Origin: Gemmatimonadota bacterium
GTDB lineage: Bacteria; Gemmatimonadota; Gemmatimonadetes; Gemmatimonadales; Gemmatimonadaceae
DNA: 64,000 nucleotides
NCBI GenBank assembly: GCA_021299375.1
Contig: JAJTGR010000040.1
Coordinates: 1 to 64,000, forward strand
Reading direction: 5' to 3'
Both the position numbers and the translations under genes were made by a program. How positions within the stretch are numbered: the stretch's first letter is position 1; each line of letters starts with the position of its first letter. A model generated the notes under the pieces. That model saw only the letters and a list, made by a program, of their open reading frames with translations. It was not told the origin of the DNA and ran no database searches. Positions 1 through 7,838 of this stretch are shown in pieces.

Positions 1-1983
1 ACGACCCTCGCGGCGGTCCGCGTGGGCAGCGACGCCGCCGCACTCGCGCCGCCGCCCGATGCCCCGGTCACGACGATCACGCTGACGGCCGACCTCGTGC
101 GTCGCGCCCCGGGCGCGCTAGCCGATGTGAGTCGCCTCGTGCAGTCGCTGCCCGGCGTGGCCGCCGGCAACGACCAGCGCAACGACATCATCGCCCGCGG
201 CGGAGCGCCGAGCGAAAATCTGTTCCTGATCGACGGCTTCGAGGTGCCCGGCATCAACCACTTCGGCGCGCAGGGGACGTCCGGCGGCGGGATCGGGATG
301 TTCCACAACGAGCTGCTCGCGCAGGCCACGTTTCATGCGGGCGCCTTCCCTTCGCAGTACGGCAACCGGCTGTCGGCGGTGCTCGACCTCCGGCAGCGGG
401 ACGGCGATCGCGAGCGCTGGCGGAGCCAGGCCGACATGAGCCTCGCCGGGGTGGGGCTGATCGTCGAGGGACCAATCGGCCGGCGGGCCTCGGTCATCGC
501 CTCGGCGCGCGAAGGGTACTTCGGCCTGCTGGCCGGCCCGTTCGGACTCACCGCCGTGCCGCACACCACCAACGGCCAGTTCCGGGCGTCGTGGGAGCCC
601 GGCGCCGGGCATCGCGTCTGGCTCTCGGCCATCGCCGGCCGGGACCGCATCGACTTCGAGAGCCTCGCCTCGGACCTCGAGAACCTCGACCCGACCGGTT
701 CGGAGATCGTGCGCGGTGACCGCCACATGGCGGGCCTTGGCTGGCAGCATCCCCTCGGTGGGCGTGGCGTCGGCCGGTTCACCGTGAGCCGCTCCGGGCT
801 GGGGTATGGCGAGGATGTCCGCGAGGCGCGGCTCGGCGGCGCGCGGGCGTGGTTCAACCGCTCGCGCGAATCGGAGGTCACGGCAAGGTATGACCTGACC
901 ATGCAGCTTCCGGGGTTGGGCGAGCTCAACGCCGGGGCGGTGCGGCGGCAGCTGGCGACCCGGACGCGCATGGAGGCCCCGTTCGGCAGCTTCCTGCCGC
1001 TGGCGCCGTCGGGGCGCGTGAACCCATTCGCCAGCGACGCGACCACGCGCGGCGACGTTGACGGCCTGCACCTGCAGCTGAGCCGGGCGGTGGGGCCCGC
1101 GCAGGTGACCGCGGGGGTGCGGGCCGACCGCTTCGGGCTGTCCGAGGCGGTTCGCGTCGGTCCGCGCATCGCGGCGGCGTTCCGCGTGACGCCGACGCTC
1201 GAGCTGACCAGCGGTGCCGGGCGCTACCACCAGCAGGTGCCGTTGGTCTACGTCGCTGCAATCCCCGCCAACCGCGCGCTACCGCCCATGCGTGCCGACC
1301 ACGCGGTCGTCGGCCTGTCATGGACGCCCGCCCCGGCGCTGCGCGTGACGCTTGAGGCCTACGAGAAGCGCTACGCCGACTACCCGGTCTCCACCGACCT
1401 TCCGCAGTTCACCCTCGCGAATGCCGGCGACAGCTACGACGTGGTCGGCGCGCTGGTGCCGCTGACCGCCCGTGGGGTGGGCCGCGTGCGCGGCCTCGAG
1501 CTCTTCGCACAGCGCCAGCTGGTGCAGGGGACGTACTGGCAGGCGGCGGTCTCCACCACGCGCTCGCGGCAGGCCGCGCTCGACGGCGTGTTGCGCCGCG
1601 GGGCGTACGACGCACCGTTTTCGGCAACGGTCATCGCCGGTCGGCGTGTCCGCGAGCGCTGGGACCTCTCGACGCGCGCCTCGTGGGCCTCGGGACGGCC
1701 GACGACGCCCGTGCGCACCGACCTCTCGACGGCGCAGCAGCGCCTCGTGCTCGACGCGATGCGGCTCAACGAAGACCGGTCGGCCGACTACGTGCGCGTG
1801 GACGTGCGCGCCGAGCGGCGGGTCGCCCTCGGCGGGCGGACGCTCGCCGTGTACCTGGACGTGCAGAACGTGACCAACCGCCGGAACGTCGCGGGCTTCG
1901 ACTGGAACTCGAAGACGAACCGGCTCGCCTTCACCGAGCAGGCGGGGCTGCTGCCGGTGCTTGGTCTCAACCTGAAGTTCTGA
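1..1983 (+). CDS. TonB-dependent outer-membrane receptor, 5'-truncated by window edge
   Basis: The frame is open from base 1, so the gene begins outside the window; the ATG-less track start at 22 is not the true start. The visible part begins inside the plug domain: an ARGG motif followed by LFLIDGFEVPGINHFG is the conserved plug core of TonB-dependent receptors, and the remaining ~550 residues alternate short polar and aromatic strands typical of a 22-strand beta-barrel. The protein ends in ...GLNLKF, a terminal Phe as expected for BAM-inserted outer-membrane proteins. Substrate cannot be told. The signal peptide and TonB box are upstream of the window. Downstream lies a 40-base gap, then a convergent broken GNAT gene. 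Confidence 0.85.
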   Translation, partial: TTLAAVRVGSDAAALAPPPDAPVTTITLTADLVRRAPGALADVSRLVQSLPGVAAGNDQRNDIIARGGAPSENLFLIDGFEVPGINHFGAQGTSGGGIGMFHNELLAQATFHAGAFPSQYGNRLSAVLDLRQRDGDRERWRSQADMSLAGVGLIVEGPIGRRASVIASAREGYFGLLAGPFGLTAVPHTTNGQFRASWEPGAGHRVWLSAIAGRDRIDFESLASDLENLDPTGSEIVRGDRHMAGLGWQHPLGGRGVGRFTVSRSGLGYGEDVREARLGGARAWFNRSRESEVTARYDLTMQLPGLGELNAGAVRRQLATRTRMEAPFGSFLPLAPSGRVNPFASDATTRGDVDGLHLQLSRAVGPAQVTAGVRADRFGLSEAVRVGPRIAAAFRVTPTLELTSGAGRYHQQVPLVYVAAIPANRALPPMRADHAVVGLSWTPAPALRVTLEAYEKRYADYPVSTDLPQFTLANAGDSYDVVGALVPLTARGVGRVRGLELFAQRQLVQGTYWQAAVSTTRSRQAALDGVLRRGAYDAPFSATVIAGRRVRERWDLSTRASWASGRPTTPVRTDLSTAQQRLVLDAMRLNEDRSADYVRVDVRAERRVALGGRTLAVYLDVQNVTNRRNVAGFDWNSKTNRLAFTEQAGLLPVLGLNLKF

Positions 1984-2022
1984 GCTGGCGCCGCGCAGTA
2001 GACCGTCCGCGGCCTCCTCGTG

Positions 2023-2443
2023 TCAGGCGACCCGTGGGAGGCGGTACTCCTGGGTCGTGGCGGCCGAGAAGCCCAGGAGCCACCGCACGTGGCGAAAGTG
2101 CGAGGTCCTCGTGGCGACAAACCTCATGCGTTCGGACAGCCGGCGGGCGCCATCATTCCGGTCCTTCACCTCCAGGCGAATCGTGCGAGCGCCCTCCGCA
2201 GCGGCGAAGATCCGCAGTTGCTCGAGCAGCGCGGTCCCGATGCCGCCCCCGCGCGCAGCCGGAGCAAGCGGGGATCGCGAACGGCGCGCGTTGCAGCGGG
2301 AAGCCGCCCCCGCGCATGGCTGGAGCAAGCGGGGTGCCGTCGATGCGCAGGTCCTCCGAACCCAGCCCGCGATGGAACAGGGCCAAGATCGCGATGGCCC
2401 TTGTTTCGCCAAGGCTACCCCGCCGGGCGTGAAGGTGCTTCAC
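2023..2443 (-). pseudogene. GNAT-family acetyltransferase, frame broken by a 61-bp repeat-bounded segment
   Basis: Two minus-strand frames make up one gene. The first (from ATG at 2443, MKHLHARRG) runs to ...APAMRGGG. The second carries the acetyl-CoA motif RGGGIGTALLEQL and the rest of a GNAT fold (IRLEVKDRNDGARRL...). Each frame contains one copy of a 32-bp direct repeat (2242-2273 and 2303-2334) with a 61-base period. Removing one 61-base period joins frame one to frame two exactly (61 mod 3 = 1 matches the frame offset) and gives about 119 continuous residues with an intact motif A. The restored protein is short for a GNAT (usually 140-170), so the N-terminal strands may also be lost. Substrate unknown. 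Confidence 0.7.
2242..2334. repeat. 32-bp imperfect direct repeat, 61-bp period, inside GNAT gene
   Basis: Copies at 2242-2273 and 2303-2334 match at about 28 of 32 bases; the first 13 (gccgcccccgcgc) and last 13 (ggagcaagcgggg) are identical. 29 unrelated bases separate them. The repeat breaks the GNAT reading frame. Confidence 0.85.
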
Positions 2444-2693
2444 CTCGATCCCTGAGGTCAGGGCTCCATGGCGGGTCTTGCAGCCCGCGACGCCCCCGTA
2501 CCGCGCACGTCACGCGTGGGGTCGAGCTCCGGGTCCTGACGCCCCCCAATGCGCCGCCCCTCATGAACGAGGCGAAGGGCGGAGCTATCCGGCGAGGTCG
2601 CGAAGCGAGCGGACAGGCAACCGGTCGCCCGCCATCACGGACGGCGGCGAGCGACCGGCAGAACCAGGAGAAACCCAGCGACACGCCCGGTCG
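2444..2693. other. Non-coding stretch, no gene recognised
   Basis: About 250 bases between the broken GNAT gene and the tandem repeat. Small ORFs in both directions (for example 2415-2684 minus) have compositions expected of GC-rich shadow frames and no recognisable domain. Short GC-rich inverted repeats such as ccgccc...gggcgg are present but too weak to call. Confidence 0.5.
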
Positions 2694-2766
2694 GCGCCTG
2701 ACCGAAATGCGCCTGACCGAAATGCGCCGACCGAAATGCGCCTGACCGAAATGCGCCGACCGATCA
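2694..2766. repeat. 14/15-bp tandem repeat, five units, containing a stop codon
   Basis: Units are gcgcctgaccgaaat (15 bp, 2694-2708 and 2709-2723), gcgccgaccgaaat (14 bp, 2724-2737), the 15-bp form again (2738-2752) and a 14-bp degenerate unit (2753-2766). The TGA stop of the SGNH hydrolase gene (2764-2766, minus) lies in the last unit, so the array starts exactly at the gene's 3' end. Confidence 0.9.
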
Positions 2767-3702
2767 GCGCCCGAGCGCCGTCAGTGCTCGCTGCGACACC
2801 AGCCGACCGGTGGCCGCGGTGGGGTGAAAGCCATCCCAGTAGAAGAACCCGTCGGGCTGCGCGCACGCCGTCGTCCCCACCAGGCAGGGCGTCGTGCCAT
2901 TGCTGAAGCCGAAGGTCTGCGGCGCCGCCAGCACGTCGGCAGTGAGCCGGCCCAGGTCGACCAGGTACAGCGTAAGCCCTGGGTTCGACGTCCGCAGTGT
3001 CGCGAGCTGCGTGTCCAGCCCGCCGTTGAAGAGCGTGGAGAACTGCGTGGCCAGTTGCATCGCCGCCGCGCCGTTCGCCCGTACCAGCGGCGTCTTCCCG
3101 ACATCGGTGCTGTTCAGCACGAGAATGTGACGCGCCCCGGCCGTGTACAGCTTCTGCACCATCGTCACCACGTTGGTCACCGCCGCGGTGGGGATCGCCG
3201 CGGCGTTCGGGTTGGTGGGCAGCTGGGCCAGTGCGTCGTTGATGTCGTTGCCCACGGTGGCGGTGTTGAGCACGAACAGCGCCCGGTTCCGGTTGGGCGC
3301 CGCGCCCGCGGCGAGATAGGCGTCGACCTGCGCGATCATGTTCGGTACGCCCTGCGTGGTGCCGGCGATCGGCCCGGTGCGCGCCCCACTATACGCGTAG
3401 TTGGTGCCGCCGGTGCGCGCCGGCGTCGCGGTGGCGCCGAGGCGCTGGGCCACCAGCTCCACCCACAGCGGGCCGTTGGACGCCCGCCCCGAGAAGTAGG
3501 GCGCCGGCGGGCACGCGGCCGGGGACTGGTTGCACACGTTCCCCACGTCATCGAGGCTGGCCCCGAATACCACCATCGTGGAAAAGAGCGGCGCCTCAGC
3601 GGGGGCGGTGCTCTCGTCGCTCGAGCAGGCGGCGAGGAAGAGGGCGGCAGCAGCAACGGCGAGCCGCGCCGAGCGACGGCGGAACGACAGAAGGGATTGC
3701 AT
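2764..3702 (-). CDS. SGNH/GDSL-family hydrolase lipoprotein
   Basis: Predicted secreted esterase or lipase, 312 aa from ATG at 3702 (MQSLLSFRRR). The 440-aa track ORF adds an implausible proline-rich leader, so the internal ATG with its signal peptide is preferred. Residues 1-27 form a lipoprotein signal ending in LFLAAC. SGNH blocks in order: block I FGASLDDVGN near residue 45 (Ser nucleophile; the usual GDS is GAS), block III VGNDIN with the Asn, and block V DGFHPT near the C-terminus with the catalytic His. The layout resembles the lysophospholipase/EstA-type esterases. Its stop codon is in a 14/15-bp tandem repeat. Substrate is unknown. Confidence 0.8.
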   Translation of the reverse strand: MQSLLSFRRRSARLAVAAAALFLAACSSDESTAPAEAPLFSTMVVFGASLDDVGNVCNQSPAACPPAPYFSGRASNGPLWVELVAQRLGATATPARTGGTNYAYSGARTGPIAGTTQGVPNMIAQVDAYLAAGAAPNRNRALFVLNTATVGNDINDALAQLPTNPNAAAIPTAAVTNVVTMVQKLYTAGARHILVLNSTDVGKTPLVRANGAAAMQLATQFSTLFNGGLDTQLATLRTSNPGLTLYLVDLGRLTADVLAAPQTFGFSNGTTPCLVGTTACAQPDGFFYWDGFHPTAATGRLVSQRALTALGR

Positions 3703-3796
3703 GGAAATGGAGAAAGGGGTGGGAAAGGCCGATTTGCCGCCGATTCCGGCGGCTGGATAAACCAGGTGAACGGTCCGAGAACCCCGGAACATTCCG

Positions 3797-3899
3797 AGCC
3801 CGCCGCCGCCACGGCGCCCGCCGGCATGGCGCCCGCCGCCACGGCGCCCGCCGGCATGGCGCCCCCGCCATGGCGCCCCCGCCATGGCGCCCCCGCCAT
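3797..3899. repeat. 15-bp then 14-bp tandem repeat in intergenic DNA
   Basis: Three 15-bp units (acggcgcccgccggc / atggcgcccgccgcc alternating, 3811-3855) are followed by three identical 14-bp units atggcgcccccgcc (3856-3897). It lies upstream of the SGNH hydrolase start and downstream of the kinase. Its unit core ggcgcccgc also occurs in the 14-bp array near 14740-14830. Confidence 0.85.
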
Positions 3900-3961
3900 C
3901 GACGCGGACCACGGCGAGCCGGGGCACAAGGCGTGGCTGGCCGAGGCAAGGCGGTGCCCGA

Positions 3962-4013
3962 GGCGTTCCGCCGTGGGATTCCGCCAGCGGAACGCCCCCG
4001 AATGTTTCGGGGG
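3962..4013 (-). terminator. Two adjacent stem-loops downstream of kinase gene
   Basis: Stem 1 is ggcgttccgc / gcggaacgcc (10 perfect pairs, 15-base loop, 3962-3996). Stem 2 is cccccgaa / ttcggggg (8 perfect pairs, 3-base loop, 3995-4013). They lie between the kinase stop and the next minus-strand gene, the position of a terminator or mRNA-stabilising structure. No clear T-tract follows. Confidence 0.5.
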
Positions 4014-4086
4014 TCGCGGTCGGCGTGCGCGGCGCGTCGTCGTGGCTGCGGCAAGTATGCCGCACGAGGCCGCCCGCTGTCGGCAC

Positions 4087-4156
4087 TCAGCGCCCCGCGC
4101 TCAGCGCCCCGCGCTCAGCGCCCCGCGCTCAGCGCCCCGCGCTCAGCGCCCCGCGC
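4087..4156. repeat. 14-bp tandem repeat, five copies, containing kinase stop codon
   Basis: Five copies of tcagcgccccgcgc run from 4087 to 4156 without visible mismatch. On the minus strand each unit reads GCGCGGGGCGCTGA, so each unit carries a TGA. The most upstream unit supplies the stop codon of the kinase gene (4143-4145). Confidence 0.9.
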
Positions 4157-6794
4157 GCCGCCGCACCTCGGCCATCCAGTTGAGCGCCACGGTGAGGTCC
4201 ACCTGTCCGGTACTGGTGCGCGCCATGAGAAAGTGGCGGCCGTCGGGCGACACATCGAAGTTCGCGTGGATGGCGCCCGGCAGGACGTCGGCCGCGAAGA
4301 GCTTCTGCCGCGACACCACGTGCAGGCCGCCGTCGGTGGCCAGCGTGGCCGCGAGCAGATCGTTGCCGCTCAGGTAGTACAGCCGGCGCCCATCGGGTGC
4401 CCATACCGGTTCGCTGCCCCCCTCCGCCGACACCTTCGTGCGCCCGCCGGGCCCCGGAAATGGCCGCACGAACACCTCCGGCACGCCCGACTCGTTCGAC
4501 GTGTACGCCACCCACTGACTGTTGGGCGAGAAGCGCGGCATGAGCTCGTCGGCCTCCGTCACCTCGAACCGCTGCGGGGCGGTATCGCCGGTCATCGCCC
4601 GATACCAGATGTCGCGCCCGGTTTGCTCGGCCAGCGTGCGGTACAGCAGCCAGCGACCGTCCGGCGACAGCACTCCCTCGGCCACTCGCGCCGTCGCATC
4701 ACCCTGCAGCACCACCGCCGGCGCGCTGCGATCGTACGGCTGCCACCACAGCTGCTCGTCGTTCACTCCGTTCCGCCCCCCGTAGCGGCGGAAGAGCAGC
4801 CGGGTACCGTCCGGGCTCCACTCCGGCCGGTCGGCGTTGTAGTCGCCGGACAGGCGGGTGAACGTGCCGGCGGCCACGTCGATCACGCTGACGGTGTTGG
4901 GATTGGTACTCACCGCCCCACCGCGCACCTCGAAGGTGGCCACGGCGATACGCCGCCCGTCGGGGGAAAAGCGCGGGAACCGGGCCGTGTTCAGCACGCT
5001 TGCCGCCTCCAGCACCGGCGTGCCGACGCCGTGTTCGTCGACGAGTTCGAGACGCGCCGCTGCCGTGCCGCGGAAGGCCACGAGCGTGCCGTTGCCGGCC
5101 AGGGCCGGTACCGACCCGGTGGTCACCTGTTCGTCCAGCGGGAGCGGCTGGCCGAGCGTTCCCGCCTTGGTGTCGAGGGTGGCGGCCATGAGCTGGCCGC
5201 CGTTGGTCACGTAGATCACCAGACCGTCACGCACGGCCACGACCGACTCGGCCTGCACGCCGAGATCGCGTGCCTCCCCCCCGGTGCTCGGCGCCAGGAG
5301 GAGCGACGTGCCAACGAGCAGCAGGTGCTGTCCATCCGCCGTGAGCACGGCCCGACTCCCGCAGTTGCAGAACTGGCCGTTCTGCGTGAGCCGCACCGTG
5401 CGCGCGGGCGCGCCGTCGGCCGGCACCAGCACCAACCCCATGACGCCCAGCGATGCGATGATGGTGTTGCCCGACCACGTGACGCCGCTGGGCAGCAGCT
5501 TCCCGGTGCCGCCCGGGAGTGGCACGTCGAGCGCCGCTCCGCCATCGACCGACAGCCGGCGCAGGCCGCCCGTGCCCGGCTGGAAGACCAGCGTGCGGCC
5601 GTCCGGCGACAGGGCGAAGTACCGGGCCTCCTCGGTGCCCGGCACCTCGCGCGCCGCAAGAGTCCCCACGTCCTGCACGTACAGCCGCCGCACGTTCCCC
5701 GACTGGGCGCGAAAGACAATGCGCCGGCCATCGGCCGAGATGCCGGTGGCGAGGCTCTGACTGATGGCAAGCCCTCCTGCCGGGGGCTTCACCACGAACC
5801 GCATTGGCGGCAACGCTTCGGTGTCCCGGCGGGCCACCTGCCACCCCAGGCCGCCCACCGCCACGGCCAGCGCCGCGGCATACGGCACCGGCGAGGCGTA
5901 CCACGCCCGCCCGCGCCCGGCCGCCGCCGTCCGGGCCCCGGCGGTGGCGCTGCCCCGGAACGCCGGGTTGGCGAGCGCGTCGGCGAAGGCCCGCGCACTG
6001 GCGAACCGATCGGCCGGGAGCTTTTCCAGCGCCATCGCGAGGGCCGCCGACACGTGCGGTGGGATCGACCGGCGCAGCGAGTCCGCCGGTCGTGCGGGCT
6101 CGGTGATGATCTTCATGATGATCTGCTGCGCCGAGGTGCCCAGGTGCGGCGGCTCGCCGGTGAGCATCTCGTACAGCACGCTGGCCAGCGCGTATACATC
6201 GGAGCGGGCGGTGATGGCCTTGTCGGCCGTGGCCTGCTCCGGCGACATGTAGTGCGGCGTCCCCAGCGACAACCCGGTCTCGGTCATCCGTCCGCCGGCG
6301 GCCGCGCTCACGGCGAGCGCGATGCCGAAGTCCATCACCATCGGGCGCCCGTCGTGCAGCAGGATGTTCTCGGGCTTGATGTCGCGGTGGATGACCCCCT
6401 GCCGGTGGGCGTAGTCCAGCGCATCAGCCACCTGCGACGCCACCCGCAGGGCCTCCTCGATGCCGAACTGGGTGTCGCGATCCAGCCGCTCGCGGATCGT
6501 CTCCCCCTGGATGTAGGGCATCACGTAGTACAGGAACCCGGCGGCCTCCCCCGAGTCGAAGAGCGGGAGGATGTGCGGATGCTGCAGCTGGGCGGTGGTC
6601 TTGATCTCCTGCACGAAGCGGTCGCCGCCCAGCACCGCGGCCAGCTCGGGCTTGAGCACCTTGATGGCCACCTGGCGCTCGTGGCGCAGGTCGCGGGCCA
6701 GGTACACCGTGGCCATGCCACCGGCGCCGAGCTCACGTACGATCGCGTAGCGGTCGGCCAGCGCCGCGGCGAACGGAGCGGGGTGCGCCGTCAC
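4143..6794 (-). CDS. Membrane Ser/Thr protein kinase with C-terminal TolB/PD40-type propeller
   Basis: Hanks-type kinase, 883 aa. GTG at 6794 overlaps the EVE gene's TGA (GTGA) and is preferred over the track start 30 bases upstream. Kinase domain ~16-275: glycine loop GAGGMATVYLA, Lys45 in VAIKVLK, HRDIKPEN near 137, DFG, and SPEQ activation segment. A single transmembrane helix (~YAAALAVAVGGLGWQV) near 300 separates it from an external ~550-residue region with PD40 repeats (LSPDGRTLVF, FSPDGRRIAV, WSPDGTRLLF, LSPDGRWLLY, FSPNSQWVAY), consistent with a six-bladed propeller sensor. Kinase-plus-propeller proteins are common in Acidobacteria and Gemmatimonadota. Third gene of the FmdB-like/EVE/kinase operon. 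Targets unknown. Confidence 0.9.
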   Translation of the reverse strand: MTAHPAPFAAALADRYAIVRELGAGGMATVYLARDLRHERQVAIKVLKPELAAVLGGDRFVQEIKTTAQLQHPHILPLFDSGEAAGFLYYVMPYIQGETIRERLDRDTQFGIEEALRVASQVADALDYAHRQGVIHRDIKPENILLHDGRPMVMDFGIALAVSAAAGGRMTETGLSLGTPHYMSPEQATADKAITARSDVYALASVLYEMLTGEPPHLGTSAQQIIMKIITEPARPADSLRRSIPPHVSAALAMALEKLPADRFASARAFADALANPAFRGSATAGARTAAAGRGRAWYASPVPYAAALAVAVGGLGWQVARRDTEALPPMRFVVKPPAGGLAISQSLATGISADGRRIVFRAQSGNVRRLYVQDVGTLAAREVPGTEEARYFALSPDGRTLVFQPGTGGLRRLSVDGGAALDVPLPGGTGKLLPSGVTWSGNTIIASLGVMGLVLVPADGAPARTVRLTQNGQFCNCGSRAVLTADGQHLLLVGTSLLLAPSTGGEARDLGVQAESVVAVRDGLVIYVTNGGQLMAATLDTKAGTLGQPLPLDEQVTTGSVPALAGNGTLVAFRGTAAARLELVDEHGVGTPVLEAASVLNTARFPRFSPDGRRIAVATFEVRGGAVSTNPNTVSVIDVAAGTFTRLSGDYNADRPEWSPDGTRLLFRRYGGRNGVNDEQLWWQPYDRSAPAVVLQGDATARVAEGVLSPDGRWLLYRTLAEQTGRDIWYRAMTGDTAPQRFEVTEADELMPRFSPNSQWVAYTSNESGVPEVFVRPFPGPGGRTKVSAEGGSEPVWAPDGRRLYYLSGNDLLAATLATDGGLHVVSRQKLFAADVLPGAIHANFDVSPDGRHFLMARTSTGQVDLTVALNWMAEVRRRAGR

Positions 6795-7441
6795 ACCCCG
6801 CCCAGCGCGCACAGGTGCTGCCACTCAGCCGCGGTGACCGGCACCACCGACAGCCGCCCCACCTTGATCAGTGCCATCTCGGCCAGCGCCGGGTCGGCCT
6901 TGATGGCCGGGAGCGTGACCGGCCGCGGCAGCGACTGCACCGCCTTCACGTCGACCATGTACCAGGTGGGAGTCGCCGGGTCGGAGTCGGCATCGAAGTA
7001 CGGGTGCGTGGAATCGAAGGCCGTGTGGTCGGGATAGCCCTCGCGGACCACCTCGCAGATCCCCACGATGGCGCTGGGGTCGGCGTTGGAGTGGTAGTAG
7101 AAGCAGCGGTCGCCGCGCTTCATGCCGTCGCGCAGGAAGTTGCGGGCGCCGGTGTTGCGCACCGAGTCCCAGCAGGTTGTCTGCTGCGGCGCGCGCTGCA
7201 GGTCGTCGAACGAGAACACGTCGGGCTCCGACTTGATGAGCCAGTAGCGCATCTCGCCCGGCGCGCGGGTGTACACGTGCGCCCACTTGCCCAGTTCGTA
7301 GGGCATCGACTGCGGGGGCTTCCTGGCGGGGGCCTGCCTGGCTGGCGCCTGCTTCGCCGCCGGCTGCTTGGCCGCTGCCTTCTTGCCGGCCGGCTTCTTC
7401 GCGGCGGCCTTCTTCGCGGCGGCCTTTTTCGCCGGTGTCAT
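6791..7441 (-). CDS. EVE-domain protein with lysine/alanine-rich N-terminal tail
   Basis: 216 aa from ATG at 7441, which overlaps the upstream stop (ATGA). Residues from ~63 on (MRYWLIKSEPDVFSFDDL...) are an EVE domain, a PUA-like fold that binds modified bases in nucleic acids; the WLIKSEP start and the CFYYHSN / VGICEVV blocks are diagnostic. The first ~60 residues are low complexity, with repeated AAKK/AAKQ/APAR steps like the tail of histone H1 or bacterial HU-PAAKK proteins, probably a nucleic-acid-binding tail. Many EVE proteins begin at the MRYWLIK position, so the tail is an extra, although a shorter start at that Met cannot be excluded. Overlaps the downstream kinase gene. Confidence 0.88.
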   Translation of the reverse strand: MTPAKKAAAKKAAAKKPAGKKAAAKQPAAKQAPARQAPARKPPQSMPYELGKWAHVYTRAPGEMRYWLIKSEPDVFSFDDLQRAPQQTTCWDSVRNTGARNFLRDGMKRGDRCFYYHSNADPSAIVGICEVVREGYPDHTAFDSTHPYFDADSDPATPTWYMVDVKAVQSLPRPVTLPAIKADPALAEMALIKVGRLSVVPVTAAEWQHLCALGGV

Positions 7442-7671
7442 TGGGTCATGCAGCAGGCACTCGCCCCGCACCCGCGCGCCGGCATCGCGCCGCGGTCCGC
7501 GGCAGCGCCCTGCGTGAAGGTCACCAGCCCGCCGCTCAGTACGCGGCGCACCGGCACCCGCGTGTCCGGATGCTCGGTGAGTGGCGCCTCGTGCATGGAC
7601 TGCCGGAGCTCGAAGCGCTCCGACGCCTCGCCGGCCGCGGCCGGCACGGTTTCGTAGACGTAGATCGGCAT
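7438..7671 (-). CDS. Small FmdB-like protein
   Basis: 77 aa from ATG at 7671 (MPIYVYETVP). The N-terminal MPIYVYE and the later PVRRVLSGG match the FmdB/CxxC regulatory-protein family. The usual N-terminal CxxC pair is absent, and the only cysteines are at the extreme C-terminus (GCGASACC), so any metal site would be non-canonical. Its stop overlaps the ATG of the EVE gene, making it first gene of a three-gene operon. The longer track start (7770) adds residues without family similarity. Function unknown. Confidence 0.7.
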   Translation of the reverse strand: MPIYVYETVPAAAGEASERFELRQSMHEAPLTEHPDTRVPVRRVLSGGLVTFTQGAAADRGAMPARGCGASACCMTQ

Positions 7672-7838
7672 CCCGCAATCTACAAGAGCGCGGAGCACCT
7701 CGGAGGGTGACGGAATGCGCGCCCGTCGCAGAGCGTGGAGGGATCCGTCCCCCGCCCCAGACTGGCCCACACGGGCTGCACGGCGTGGGCGGAGGACACC
7801 GCGGAACCGACGTCACCCTGCCCAACCAGCGCGCCTTC

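Noticed and set aside
2415-2684. 89-codon minus-strand ORF upstream of the broken GNAT gene
   Set aside because: Arg/Pro/Gly-rich frame with no family similarity and no ribosome-binding site.
3870-7037. 1055-codon plus-strand ORF
   Set aside because: Antisense to the kinase and EVE genes; composition is His/Arg/Gly/Pro-rich shadow coding with no domain.
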